64,000 nt of DNA from positions 186,001 through 250,000 of the forward strand of contig JAJEKV010000376.1 in the NCBI GenBank assembly GCA_021234155.1, read 5' to 3'. Source of the DNA: Isoetes taiwanensis (Eukaryota; Streptophyta; Lycopodiopsida; Isoetales; Isoetaceae). Made by a program: the position numbers and the translations under genes. Shown here in pieces: positions 1 through 11,779 of this stretch. The notes beneath the pieces were generated by a model. It ran no database searches. It was not told the DNA's origin and saw only the letters and a program-made list of their open reading frames with translations. Position 1 is the first letter of the stretch, and every line of letters starts with the position of its first letter.

Positions 1-934
1 ACAAGGTCACCAACATGAAATTTAGGAGCTTCTTGGCGATGCAAATTAGCATAATGCCAATAACGTTCCTGTGCTCGCTGAAGATGATGCTGAAGATCTG
101 ATTGAAGAGCCTGGAGTTTCTCAAGTCGAGACTCGGCACTAGGATTGACAGAGTCACCCCCAGCAACACACTAAGGGACCAACGAGGATGCTGACCAAAG
201 TTCAGAAAGAACGGAGTCTGGCCAATGGAGGCATGTACTGAGTTATTATAGGCAAACTCAGCTAATGGAAGATAATCGACCCAATCATCCTGCTGATAAC
301 TGATAAAGCACCTTAAACATTGCTCCAGAGTCTGATTAGTGCGCTCTGCCTGCCCATTACTCTCTGGATGATGACCAGATGTCAGTGAGCGGTCGATATG
401 CAATAACTCCAAAAGCCGCTTCCAAAAACCTGCGACGAACTGTGGTCCATGATCGCTGACGATAAGTATCGGGCAAGCCATGAAGTCTGACTACTTCACG
501 AAGAAGAAGATTCGATGTTCCCTCACTGGTGATGGTGATGTTGCAGGGAATAAAATGAGCCATCTTAGAGAAACGATCAACAACAACCATGATGGCATCA
601 TAACCCCGAGAGAGTGGCAGCTCCGGAATAAAGTCTATAGAAATGCTCTTCCAAGGTCCAGCTGATACCGGCAATGGCTGGAGAAGGCCATGAGGAAGAT
701 GCCTTGGAACTTTTGCTCGACAACAGATGTCACAGGATCGAATAGAAGCCCATCACGGAGCAGGAGTCCATCTTGAACCTCAAAACGATCATAGTCTGAT
801 CCCATTTGCTGAGAAGATGATGTAGCGCCAATGTGTGAGAATACATCTTGAGCCAATGGGTCGGAGGGCAGAGATGCTCGAACAGACTCCAACAAGGCTG
901 TATCATGAGGCCTCTCGAACAATGTGAGAGCCAT
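1..934 (-). pseudogene. gypsy integrase, in three frames, truncated
   Basis: The N-terminal part (634-934) and the core (357-674, with SIDFIPELP carrying the first catalytic Asp) are in different frames. After GLPDTY the frame shifts again, and positions 1-356 encode, in yet another frame, the block with ESNGQAERTNQTLEQ (catalytic Glu region) and the following LPLAEFAYNN. The C-terminus lies beyond position 1. Confidence 0.85.
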
Positions 935-937
935 AAG

Positions 938-1597
938 CTAGAACCGATCAGGCCCTAAAATAACATGTGATTGCTGATTATATGCAGGATCACCTAGTTT
1001 GGGCTCAAGGTAGGAGCGTCGAGACAAGGCATCAGGCTTTCCTTGGAGGGAACCAGGACAGTACTTGATCACGAAATCAATCCGGGATAATACTTGAGCA
1101 TGCCACTGGGCTTGGCGACGGTTGAGCACTCGAGCAGACTGGAAATATTCGAGATTTCGATGATCTGTGTAGATTGTGACCTTATAAGGAGATCCCTCCA
1201 GGAAACGTCTCCACTCCTCGAAAGAATCCACTATCGCCAACAACTCCTTGTCATAAATGGGATAGTTGATTTCAGCAGCCTGAAACTTTCGTGAGTGATA
1301 GGCGATTGGATGCAATTCATGGTCATCCCCCTCCTGTGACAGGATCCCACCAAGCGCAAAATCAGAAGCATCTGCTTCAACAACATATGGGCGCAAAAGA
1401 TCTGCATGAGCAAGAACTGGCGCCGTAGTGAAAGCATGCTTCAGGATAACAAAAGTAGATTCCGCTTCCACAGTCCATTCAAATGGCACGTCCTTGACCG
1501 TGAGGCGTATCAAAGGAAGGGCAATCTCCGAATAATCACGAATGAAACGCCGATAAGAAAACACTGAACATCTCAAACGGATGAAGGTATTTGCCAC
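938..1597 (-). pseudogene. gypsy RNase H domain
   Basis: A 219-aa frame. It opens with the end of RT (YRRFIRDYSEIALPL), then RNase H: VVEADASDFALGGILSQ holds the first Asp, YDKELLAIVDSFEEWRRFL the Glu and TDHRNLEYF the next Asp. It ends in the spacer before integrase (PDALSRRS). It is joined to RT only through a frameshift. Confidence 0.9.
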
Positions 1598-2220
1598 TCC
1601 AGAACAGTGCTGACCTTTTTAGGGTCCATAGAGACTCCATGTGGAGTGATGCGATAGCCAAGTAACTCCACATTATCCTGCTCGAACTGACACTTCTCAA
1701 GTTTGGCATATAACCCATGCTCACGAAGCTTCTGAAGGACCTGTCGAACATGCCTCTCATGTTCTTCGAGAGTCTTAGAATAAATAAGGATATCATCCAA
1801 ATAGATGATAACAAAAGTATCTAAGAACTCTCGAAAAACATCATTGGCCATATGCTGGAATACTGCGGGAGCATTGGTAAGTCCAAACGGCATAACTGTG
1901 TACTCAAAATGGCCATACCGAGTACGAAAGGCTGTTTTCCACTCATCACCCTCCCGGATCTGAATAAGATTGTAGGCACCCCGAAGATCAATCTTCGTAA
2001 AATAATGCGCACCTTGGAATTGTTCCAACAACTCTGGGATCAGAGGAAGCGGATACCGATTCGGCACTGTGATTTTATTGAGGCCGCGATAATCAACGAC
2101 CAGGCGCAGCGAATCATCCTTCTTTTTGACGAAGAAGATAGGCGCTCCAGCAGGGGACTGAGAATGTCGAATGAAGCCAGTGGCTAGATTCTCTTCAATA
2201 TAATCCCGCAAAACCTTCAA
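1573..2220 (-). pseudogene. gypsy reverse transcriptase domain
   Basis: A 215-aa frame with the RT landmarks in order: [42 protein letters not shown] and the catalytic box [11 protein letters not shown]. It ends in the thumb region (TVLEWQIP). A frameshift with loss of a few codons separates it from the RNase H frame, which starts upstream of 1573. Confidence 0.92.
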
Positions 2221-2489
2221 CTCAGCGGGAGATCATATATCGGACCATATGGCTCCAAATGGTCCCTGGCTCCAAATCAATAGGACAATCATATGGACGA
2301 TGCTCTGGAGTTTGCTGGCCTTGACTTTGTCAAAAACATCAGAGAAGTCGCATATTTATCTGGGAGCATTCAAGCAGACTTCGCTGTTGCCGAGCTAGCC
2401 GATGGGTGGACTTGGATTGCAAACACTGAAGTTGGATCTTGCCTTCTAGATTTATCGAACTCACAAAGAGAAATCTTCGAGATACGAAA

Positions 2490-2945
2490 CTGAGGGCATG
2501 AAGAAGCCTCTACAAAAGCAGGTGCAGGAACATGAGCAGGAACATGAACGTGAGCAGAAACAGTTGGAACATGAACTGGAGCATGAACTAGATCAAGAGC
2601 TGGAGCAACAACAGGGACTGGAGCAAGAACTGGAGCAGAAACAGAGACTGGAGCAAGAACTGGAGCAGGAGCAGAAATTAGAACTGGAGCAGGAGCAGAA
2701 ACTGGAGCTGGAGCTGGGACATCATCAAGAATATGGTCAGAATCGGGGGCATGAACTGGAGCAGAGGGAAGAGTCGGATCAGAACATGGAACAACAAGGA
2801 CGGAATCAGAGGCTCACGATACTGTACAGATCAAAGTCGACGTTGGTGTAGAGATCTGATCTGCAGATGAACTGGAACTAGAGCTAGAACCAGCAAATCG
2901 AAGTGATCTAGTACGCCAATCAATCTGCGGGTTATGTAGCTCGAG
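2490..2945 (-). other. low-complexity linker between gypsy protease and RT
   Basis: This stretch is a run of imperfect short repeats (the plus strand reads GAGCAGGAACTGGA-like units). On the minus strand it is the Pro/Ala/Val-rich spacer between the protease and the reverse transcriptase. The Glu/Gln-rich plus-strand reading frame here is an antisense artefact. Confidence 0.6.
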
Positions 2946-4178
2946 CTAGGGCAGCCCCAAGACTATTGGCGCATGAGGGCTAGCAATGAGATTGAAGGAA
3001 ATACTACAAGAAACTCCTTCGAACAAAACCTGAAGAGGCGCAGTATATTCTGTGACTCCACCTGAGGAGATCTCCTGTCCATCAATCACTTCGACAGAAC
3101 CCAGATGCTCAACCTTGCTTCTAGGGATGGTGTGCTTACTGGCGAACGCACTATCCATAAAACAAGCATTTGCACCACAATCAAGTTGCGCCAACACTTG
3201 CAATCCTCCAACTTCTGATTTCAATGATATAGGAATGAAGAATGCCTTGCTGACCTTATCCGATGGAATAAACATGTCAAGAAATGTGGAAGGAGTCTGA
3301 GAAAAGGAGGCCAGCCGATGAGAGACTCCTACTACTCGGACCGGCCCCTGAAGTTTTCCGACTGACGGGCGCTTCACCGGGCATCCATGAGCAATATGGC
3401 CAGCTCCTCCACAGTAGAGGCAAAGGTTAGCCTCTCTCCGATGCTGCTTCTCGGCGGCAGATAAAGGTCCTCGAACTGCCCGATCAATCTGCGTAGGCTC
3501 AGGTCCTGACCTACTGGATTCTACTGATGACACCGGGGAGGGCATAGCTACAGGCGTTTGTGTGATTGGGAAGACCTGACTACGTCTCTCTTGCCTACGT
3601 TCGAAGAGCCGATTATCACATCGAACTGCAAATCTGATGGCTTCTTCTAGAGTCTGAGGATCTTCCATAGACAACAACATATCCTTGACATCCTCACGTA
3701 ACCCCCTTCGGAAACAATCTCGAAGTGCAACATCATCCCAGGCAGTATCTACCGCAATTTGACGAAATTCTGATGCATATACTGAAGCTGGGCGAGAGCC
3801 TTGCCTTCGATTGCAAAGTTTTGTGACTGCTGTGTGCTGACGATCAGTGTCTCCAAAGCATGCCTCGAGCTCTGCAGTGAACGCAACAAAATCTTGCAAC
3901 TCTGAGGCTCCTTTCTCCAATAAAGGAGCAAACCAACTTAGAGCTGGCCTTGTGAGGAGAGAACCAATCAGCCCAACTTGTTCCTGGGCCGTGGGATATC
4001 TATGAGGGTGGAGCTGGATCATAAGCTTGATCTGATTCAAAAAACCACGGAGCTTGGACCGAGTGCCGTCAAACTTCTCTGGCAGGCTGATCTTAGACTC
4101 TGATAGCCTCAATCCAGAAGTAGAAGCAGATTCATGTGAAGCAACACGTTCCTTAAGCTCTTTATTATCCAACTGCAA
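2946..4178 (-). pseudogene. gypsy gag plus retropepsin domain
   Basis: A 410-aa frame. Residues of roughly 30-200 are the retrotransposon gag fold (LRGFLNQIKLMIQ, then DVALRDCFRRGLREDVKD). A CCHC zinc knuckle (CLYCGGAGHIAHGC) follows near residue 255, and an aspartic protease with LDCGAN instead of the usual DSGA near residue 330. The frame stops with TAG at 2946-2948 just after GLP, where this family normally has Trp and continues (LELHNPQIDW is still readable downstream). The change TGG to TAG is a C-to-T change on the plus strand in a CAG context, as expected from decay of methylated cytosine. Confidence 0.88.
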
Positions 4179-4318
4179 CTGCTGGCATACCTGAACAAGC
4201 TGCTAGACCTTATAATAACGTCGAAACCTTCTCCATAGATATAAAATCACCAAATACGAGCAAAAAAATGCTTAGGATCAGAGCAGGCAGGAACTGGTAA
4301 GGAATTTCGGTTCAAACT

Positions 4319-4634
4319 GTCACGAACCTACGCAAAAATAAGGAAAATACGTGGAAAATACGCAAGAAGTACGGAAGAAATATGCCAAGATTGGCAAAGA
4401 ATCTGATATATGAATAGGAATCAAGAATACAATGGCCCGAAGGCAAGCAGGAACACAAGACATATGCCTAGAAGGCTCAAGACTGGCGTTGAACCGGAAT
4501 AGTTCGACAAGAAGGAGGTGTCTCCTTATATATCTAGGCCAATAGTCAAGATCGCGCCACTCCAATGGATGAGATCGCGCCAAGTGTCGCGCATGCATTT
4601 AGGTTCTAGAATATTCTAGAACATCCTGGAGACA
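4319..4634 (-). repeat. 5' LTR of the gypsy element
   Basis: The 316-bp block begins TGTCACG and ends GGAGACA on the plus strand, so it has the inverted TGTC...GACA tips of an LTR. On the minus strand a TATA-like TATATAAG lies near 4525-4535. It sits directly upstream of gag. The partner LTR lies outside the window, so the borders rest on tips and position only. No standard tRNA-iMet primer site follows it. Confidence 0.55.
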
Positions 4635-4675
4635 GTCCCACATATGAGAAAGACGTGAAGGAATGTCTTCAACAA

Positions 4676-4745
4676 ATATTGGTAGCGCACTTGGCAAGGA
4701 TGTGTGACTCGCAACTGGAAGGTTGCGAGTTCAAACCTTGTCTTG
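4676..4745 (+). repeat. tRNA-like SINE head (Pol III A and B boxes)
   Basis: TAGCGCACTTGG at 4683-4694 fits the A box and GAGTTCAAACC at 4727-4737 fits the B box, at a spacing usual for tRNA-derived SINEs. No convincing acceptor stem places it as a real tRNA gene. It lies between the gypsy LTR and the LINE; its 3' border is unknown. Confidence 0.42.
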
Positions 4746-5482
4746 TGCAACTACCCTTTTGCATCCGTGTGACGACCATCTTTTGTACATACGAGTATAA
4801 TGTTCGTATGATGCAAATATTCGTATGGTCATCACAGGCAGTACGCTCGGGCCAATGGAGGGGACGAGCAAGACACATAAATCTGATGCTCAGGGACATG
4901 GCAGCCAAGGAACGAATACTGCGCTGCCCATGGGATCCAGATTGAGGAACGGAATCAAAGTACAAGAAGCACTAACAGTTATGCAGCGACAGGGGTTGCA
5001 CAGAGAACTGGCCAAGGCCAGGGAACTAAATCAAGCAGGGATACAAGCATGAGTCGGGCATGAGAAAGTGTACCTGCACAAGCGGATCAGGGACCAGACA
5101 ATCATGGGACCGAACCAGAACACAGGGAGACTGGAAGCCATAAGATCAAAGGGGCAGGAAGGGGAAAATGCCAATATACCGACAATGATAACACATGGAT
5201 TGGATGGAGTGGCACCAATAGAGATGACTCTCGCGGTGACACAGCCAGGCGCAGAAGGGGAAGAGGAAATGGGGGCGGCGAGGAACATGTACACCGAGAC
5301 GGGCAAATGGGCCCAGTTTCAACGTCAAAAACCAGGGGACGACCCAGGAGGGTAACCAATGGGTCAGAACAAACAGAGAATCTAAAGGAACAGTCCAGAG
5401 GGAAGAGGCGTCGACCATATGGTACTGGAACTGCACGGGATATCCGTAGGATGATGGGGAAAGATTCGAGGAGGCTCATAAC

Positions 5483-8400
5483 TGCGACATAATATGCCTG
5501 GTGGAAATATGGGAGCACAACGTCAAGAGACTACAAGAGGAGGAAGGATATCGGTTATTCTCGTGTTGGAAAGTCAAGGATTTTAAGATAGGAAGAGGCA
5601 GGGTATTTTTTAAGCGCCCTATATTTTTATAGGGCTAGAAACAACTGGCTACTGGCCATGTAGAATAAATAACTTGGCGTAGTTTGGCCTGGCGATATTT
5701 TGCACCTTCGTGCTAAGATGGCATAACTGAACTGGCGCAACTATGATATTTTTGCTACATTAACAAATTGGCTACGGGCAAATTTGTGTTGGTTAAAATA
5801 GAAACATGCTTTGGTAGTGAAAACACGATGTTGGCCACAACCACCTAGGCATCTTCCCCAAATAATACATTCAAATTGCTTTGGATCATAGTCCTTATCA
5901 TCTGCAAATTCATAGCCTTCATCAAGACCCTAAATTTGGCCTATGAAAGTGGACATAGACGATGATATAGTGATGCACCGCTTTGTCCTTGATGTCGCAG
6001 GCCCCAAGAACTCATTTATTCTCTTTTGTGAAGCTCCCTCCATGCTGCATAAGTTTGATGATTGGCATCAACAACTACTTTTGAACATCTGAATAATTTT
6101 GCACAACTGGATAGGGTAAAAACTAACCTGAATTGATGAAGCTAAAGCTTAGATTATAGATGGGTTATCATCCCATTCATATTCAGAGACTAACATCCCA
6201 TTTATATTTATATTCACATGCACAACGAAACAAATGCATACGAGACAAACAGGAAAAACACAGGCTCGACAGGGTAGAATAAACTAAACCTGTATGAAAG
6301 GGCAGTTTCTGATGCTAGCTCGGTCAAATTAAAAAATATATATGAAACCCTAATCCTAGAGGACTATAAGTGGCGATTCTTAGATGGACATGTGGTCGAG
6401 ATGTAATATGGCCACCCCCTTACCCATTAAAATTTACCTTAGGTTCTAATTGGCTACCTCGATAAGTTTTTTCCCACGTACAAAAAATCGAATTGGCCAC
6501 ACCCTGTGCCTAGCCGAATTTCGTAAATATCGAATTGGCTACTAAACGAGTAAAATGTACAAATTCGTGTTTTGAACTGGCCACTACCCTTTGGTCAGGG
6601 CATGAACGTATCCTACTCTGGCGTAGCCAACCATTTCTAAAAAAATATGAATGTGTGGCCAACTGGCCCGCCGGGGTCACTAAAAAATACCCTGGGAAGA
6701 GGAAGTGCAGGATTAGCATGTTATGTAAGAGAAAGTATAGCCAATAATGTATGTATTTTACATTCGGATATCAATAAAAGATACATGATACTAGGCATTC
6801 AACGGCAAAATAAAAAGTGGTTAACCCTCATTGTAGCATACTACCCACCAAACAGTGACAGACTGGAATTAATGGATCTAGGAGAAAGTATGATGAAATG
6901 GAAGGATCAGGGTCCTATGATACTGATAGGGGATCTGAATGCCAGAATAGGCCAGGAACAAGTACAGATCATGAGCATGAACGAAGCAAATGGGCAATGG
7001 GAACACACTACGAGAGCACAGGAATGGAAAAGAAATACGGAAGACAAGGCAAAAGTTAATGCTAAAGGGGAACTACTAATAGAAGTATGTACAGCAATAG
7101 GAGTAGTTATAGCCAACGGGGCACAGAAATAGCGAATACACACGGGAAAAGCATAGTCGACTATGTATTACTAAATGACCAGGCAGCAGCGGATATCCTA
7201 AGCTTCAACATAGCGGAATGGCCAACTGGAAAAAGGGAGAGTCATAGATCCATACAGCTGACACTAAAGTAGGAAGTACAGACACAGACTGAAAGACAGC
7301 AAAAAAAGAAGAGCAGAGAACTGAAAATACACTTCCAAAATAGACACTCAGAAGCCTTCATACAGAGTGTTAAAACAGAGGTGGGGAATTGGGCATGGGA
7401 AGACCATAAAGCAGATGAGAATGGGGACATGCTCAACGATCTATTGGTGAAAACGGCAACAGACATCTTCGGGAGGTGGACAAGACTCAGAAAGAACTAG
7501 GCATTTAGGGCTTTAGTGTGATATGACGAGGAATCTAGGGAACAGAAAAGGAGAGTCAGAGATAAAAAAGGCACGGATACATACCACATAGAAAGGGCAA
7601 CATACCTGAGATTGCTAAAAACAAAAAGAAACAGAAATTTGCTGCAACACCAGTGGGGGCTGGCCGAGATGTTAAGAAAACAACCCAGGATATTTTGGAA
7701 AGGACTTAAAAAGAAGGGAGAGGGAAGCAAAAAGCCAGAGAATACACAACAGGGTGCACGAGAGATTCACTGGGAACAGTACCTTGAGAAACTGTATAAG
7801 ACAGGGGCAACACCAATACGAATGCCTATACCCACTCCACATGGTACAAATAGACCTTGTTTCAGCGTACAGGAGGTGATGATTGCCTTACACAGAATGT
7901 CCAACAACAAAGCGCCAGACCTCTATGGACTGACAGTCGAGCTATTGAAATGTGTACATACAGTAATTGGGGAACAGGCAACTGGAATATTTAACGGCGT
8001 AATCCACACAGGGCTGTCGGACAGATGGACGTACAACAGGATGATACCTTTGCACAAAGGAGGGAGCAGGGAAGACCCTGGGAACTATAGGACGATAATG
8101 GTGAGCTCTATCTTCGCCAAGTGGTTCGGGAAGTTGCTGGACAATAAACTGAAACACTGGGCAGAAACAGAAAAACTAAGAGCATAAGGGCAGGCAGGTT
8201 TTAGGCCAGAACACTCAACTATAGATCATTTGGTAACACTTCGGATCTTAATAGAACAATGCAAAGCACAGGGAAAGAAGATAATATGCTGCTTCGTAGA
8301 CTTTAGAAAAGCATTTGATACGGTTCCTCGGGAGAAGCTGTTACAAAGACTAGTAGATATGGGAGCCCCAGATGGCATGGTAGGATCGGTAGGATCGGTA

Positions 8401-9778
8401 GTGCGACTGTATCAGAGGGTATACGCAAAAATGGAACGTGACGGACAGGCGATAGACTGTGATATAGGAGTTAGGTAGGGATGCCCTCTGTCATCGACAC
8501 TATTTGGTATATACATAGATGCACTGCGGGGGTTCATTACAGAGCACCAAGGGGATGCGGATGTCCCAACACTGGGGGACAATAAGGTACCTATAATGCT
8601 ATATGCAGATGATTTAAGCATGATGGCCACAAAGGGCAAGGGGATGCGCAGGTTACTAGGGCTACTAGAAGCATTTTGTGAGAAGACAGGGCTAACAGTA
8701 AATCTAGCAAAAACCAAAATAGTCACATTCGGCACCAAAAACAGACACGCACCATTCAAATACATGGGGACAGAATTAGAAGAATCGGTGGAGTACAGAT
8801 ATTTAGGGTATGATGCACAAGGCACAGGCAACTGGGCCAAGGGGGCCGACGCCAGATTCCAAGCAGCCATTGGGAGCTATTTTAGTATGAAGAATTTCTG
8901 TAATAGAAGCAGAATAGTTGACTGGCAGATCAAGTGTTACCTGTTTAGTACAATAGTTGCATCAACACAGCTATATGGATAAGAGGCATGGGGACCCGGA
9001 CTGTCAGACAAGAAATGGGACAAGCAAGGAGGGATCCTTAGGTAATGGCACAGACAAGAATTTAGAGTACGGGCAAACACACCTCTGGCAACCATGATAT
9101 ATGAGACATGTCAGAAACCAATGGAAGTGAGAGCATGGGAGAGGACCATCAGATACTTAATGAAAGGTAACAAAGGCAGTCATGCTGAGAAACTATCAAC
9201 CATCGCAATAAGCGATCGGCTAACTCACATATCATCACAGGCAATGGATGGTTCAGGGCAGTGGCAATTTGGACGAGACAGATGGGGTTAAACCTGAGTG
9301 ATCTGATAAATGAAGGAAAATGGAATGAGGAATGGGTCGAGATAGCAATGAAAGCATGGTTAGAGAAACATATGGTCCCAAAACACTATGGCTAGCAACA
9401 GTCTTCAACCCCGAGCGACACATAGGACAACCGATGTATAGAGATAATTTGATTGGAAAAACAAAAAGAGACACACTGGCAAGATCTAGAATGGGAAGTC
9501 ATGATCTAAGAATTGAAAAGGACAGGTGGAGGAAAGTGGAAAGAGAAGACCGTATTTGCAGAATCTGCAACACAGGTAAAGCAGAAGACAAGAGCCACAT
9601 GCTCAACGAATGTACGGTGTATGAAGACATCAGAAACAGATACAAGAATATAAGATGGGGGCAGCCGATCCACATCCTAATGGCAAGAGGGGACACAATA
9701 AAAGAACTGGCAGATGCGATCAGGGATATGACAGCCAAGCATCGGGAGACTCACGAAGAAAGAGGGCTTCTTTTATGA
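5483..9778 (+). pseudogene. LINE ORF2: endonuclease, reverse transcriptase, CCHC knuckle
   Basis: The endonuclease starts at 5483 (CLVEIWEHN) and resumes after the insertion at 6695 in the same frame (LIGDLNARIG). A frameshift near 7120 moves to the frame used from 7087 to 9290. RT landmarks are NNKAPDLYGLT, MIPLHKGGS, NYRTIMVSSIF, GFRPEHSTIDH, FVDFRKAFDTV, GCPLSSTLFG and the catalytic MLYADDLS at 8596-8620. A final frame (9332-9778) has a knuckle, CRICNTGKAEDKSHMLNEC. Stops interrupt the RT frame at 7270, 7498, 7519, 8185, 8476, 8980 and 9043; six of the seven are TAA or TAG, one C-to-T step from a Gln codon. Confidence 0.9.
5599..6694. mobile_element. non-autonomous hAT-type element inserted in the LINE
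   Basis: The left end CAGGGTATTTTTTA (5599-5612) is repeated inverted at the right end (TAAAAAATACCCTG, 6681-6694), a perfect 14-bp TIR. An 8-bp target duplication GGAAGAGG flanks it flush (5591-5598 and 6695-6702). An 8-bp TSD with a CAGGG tip is the hAT signature. Both flanks are in the same LINE endonuclease frame, so the insertion site is exact. Many copies of TTGGCTAC / TGGCCA lie near both ends, like hAT subterminal motifs. No transposase frame is seen. Confidence 0.88.
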
Positions 9779-10013
9779 ACCTCCTAAAAGGGGGGACATT
9801 ATGGCCCGAAAAGAGCTCAGCTAAAAGCTGATGATAACTACGCACCACCGCACGGCCATGAAGCCGACTATAAGCAGGGTGCCAGTATCAAAAGAAAACA
9901 AGAAAAGTCCTCAGAAAGGGCTACATTGTATCAGTGTGTTGCGCTAGTAGCACCCTATGGGAGCTCGCCCATGCTACATCAGTCCAGGGGCCTTAGGGCA
10001 CTAGGGACAATAA

Positions 10014-10139
10014 TTCTAATTCTAATTCTAATTCTAATTCTAATTCTAATTCTAATTCTAATTCTAATTCTAATTCTAATTCTAATTCTAATTCTAATTC
10101 TAATTCTAATTCTAATTCTAATTCTAATTCTAATTCTAA
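10014..10139 (+). repeat. (ATTCTA)n tail of the LINE
   Basis: About 21 units of a perfect hexamer ATTCTA directly follow the LINE 3' UTR. Simple-repeat tails in place of poly(A) are known for several LINE clades. Open frames here on both strands (ILILIL, ELELEL) are artefacts of the repeat. Confidence 0.93.
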
Positions 10140-11722
10140 CTTATGTCCGCCATCGCTAGGTACAATTTTGCTAGTCATTCATAATGTGGGAAAGCACCTA
10201 AAGGGTCCAAGCATGGAGCTGGGTGACACTTTTACGCCAGCCAAGCACCCACTAAGCACCCAGTGCTGAAAAGTTTATTTATTTTTATCTTTTTTTCTGT
10301 AAGTCCGTTAAAGCTGAAAATTTGTATTCAGAGGCGTAATACTAATGCGTTTCAAGGAAAAATATTAAAAAAATAAAAGAAAAATATTTTTTCAAAATAC
10401 AAAGAAAAGGTCCCCAGAAAGCACCCACTAAGCACCAAGCCACCTCTATGCTTTGACCCTAAATGAAAATAAAAAAAGATGTAGATTTCAAAATGTCTTG
10501 AACTCTTTTTGGAATGTAGAAATTTAAACTTCTCAAGCATTAGAATACGCATGGAAGCATCCACAAGATACACATATATATTACATAACCCTATCGGTGT
10601 AGGATCCTTTACAAAATTGTCCTTCCAAATCTAAGCAGTGTAAGAGCTGCCTAAAAGGGCTTGAACAATGATGTTGTGCCATGGATCAGAAATAATAAGG
10701 AAGTAGCAAATCAGTCACAAATTAGGTTGTTAGGTGACCATATAAATATGTTGAAAATAGGACAAAATGATATAGAGTGTCTAATGGACAAAGATGCACT
10801 CCAACTTGAAAGCCTGATATGATGTTGGCAATAAGAAAAAATGATATAGAATGTCTAATGGATTACAACTTAAGAGCACACTTTGATGGCGTCTCTGCCT
10901 GACTCTACTCATTTACAGATCCCTTACTCACTGATTGTCTTGAATAGTATGGCTATTCAGGAAAGATGTATGTTTCCCTCATTTTTATATTTAATAGGCA
11001 TCTATATTTTGCAGATAAGAATAACCTCTACAACATGTACTTCTCTAAATATTACTTTGCCAACTTACAACTTTGTCTTCTGCTTTTTCCTGCTCAGTAG
11101 AGCGTTCATCATGGCTAATGCTCTCAAAAATTTAACACATCCCATAGAGAAATTTCATGGTCACGAGAAAGCAAAGGTGAGACGCTAGCTAACTTAGTAC
11201 TAAAATCAAGACACCTCTACATCTTCTCTACTACAAATATTTCCGATCTAGCCTATTGATAGACTTATAAATAATGTTGTATGCCATTTTTTACTAATAA
11301 AATCTAAATATCTTGCCATCGAAAAAAAAAACAAAAAAAATTGGGTCACAGGAGCATTACGCTTTTGCCTATTTGTTTTCCAAAAATGTTACAAAAAATT
11401 ATCAGATTTATTCACATTCGAATGTATTGGCAGCGTATTCTGGTGTATAAATGTTTGGGATAGAATGGATACAGCAATGACAACATTATTGTACTAATGA
11501 TAGCCCTAATGACAATAACAGCTCAAAACCTTGCTTGTATGAAGATGTGCCACAACCTGGACTTCACAGTAAACCACGTTGCTTAAACACTGCGTGAATC
11601 ATTGATCCAATCTTTGCAGGTGATTCAATTATAGTAACTCTAGTCCAGCAGCTTTTAATGACCTAATTTTATCTTGTCCTTTACCTCCAGCAATAATTGC
11701 TACAATGAAATTAACACCAACT
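10140..11722. other. AT-rich spacer with short repeats and a poly(A)-like stretch
   Basis: No gene is supported. AGCACCCACTAAGCACC occurs at about 10244 and again at about 10421. An AATAAA at about 11298 followed by an A-rich run at 11319-11340 could be the 3' end of a retroposed transcript. The 101-aa frame at 10883-11188 matches nothing I know. Confidence 0.4.
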
Positions 11723-11779
11723 CAGTACCATGCTGATAAAGATATTTTGTTAGTCAAACAAATGCATTCGTTAAAATAT

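Larger units (their letters stand above)
1..4634 (-). mobile_element. Ty3/gypsy LTR retrotransposon, decayed, cut by window edge
   Basis: Read on the minus strand the order is 5' LTR, gag, protease, RT, RNase H, integrase, which is the Ty3/gypsy order. The integrase runs off the window at position 1, so the 3' LTR is not seen. Several frame changes and an in-frame stop show it is inactive. The RNase H and integrase wording (a GYDAIMVVVDRFSKMAHF type core) resembles the Tcn1/Tf1-like gypsy lineages known from fungi and seed-free plants; that placement is inference. No chromodomain is visible in the part present. Confidence 0.92.
4750..10139 (+). mobile_element. LINE (APE-type non-LTR retrotransposon), decayed
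   Basis: An endonuclease, reverse transcriptase and C-terminal CCHC knuckle follow in LINE order on the plus strand, then about 230 bp of 3' UTR and an (ATTCTA)n tail. The 5' end is not defined; 4825-5480 may be a remnant of ORF1 or the 5' UTR, but I see no domain there. The endonuclease is split by a hAT-type insertion at 5599-6694. Confidence 0.88.

Noticed and set aside
2498-2851. Glu/Gln-rich 117-aa plus-strand frame
   Set aside because: It is antisense to the low-complexity linker of the gypsy polyprotein.
4676-4745. True tRNA gene
   Set aside because: A and B boxes are present but no acceptor stem of proper length can be formed.
5102-5518. 138-aa minus-strand frame opposite the LINE 5' part
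   Set aside because: It is antisense to the LINE leader and has no recognisable domain.
7270-9045. Alternative genetic code with TAA/TAG as Gln
   Set aside because: The SET gene and other clean exons use CAA/CAG only and contain no internal TAA/TAG; methylation decay explains the LINE stops.
9926-10178. ILILIL and ELELEL frames on both strands
   Set aside because: They are translations of the (ATTCTA)n tail.
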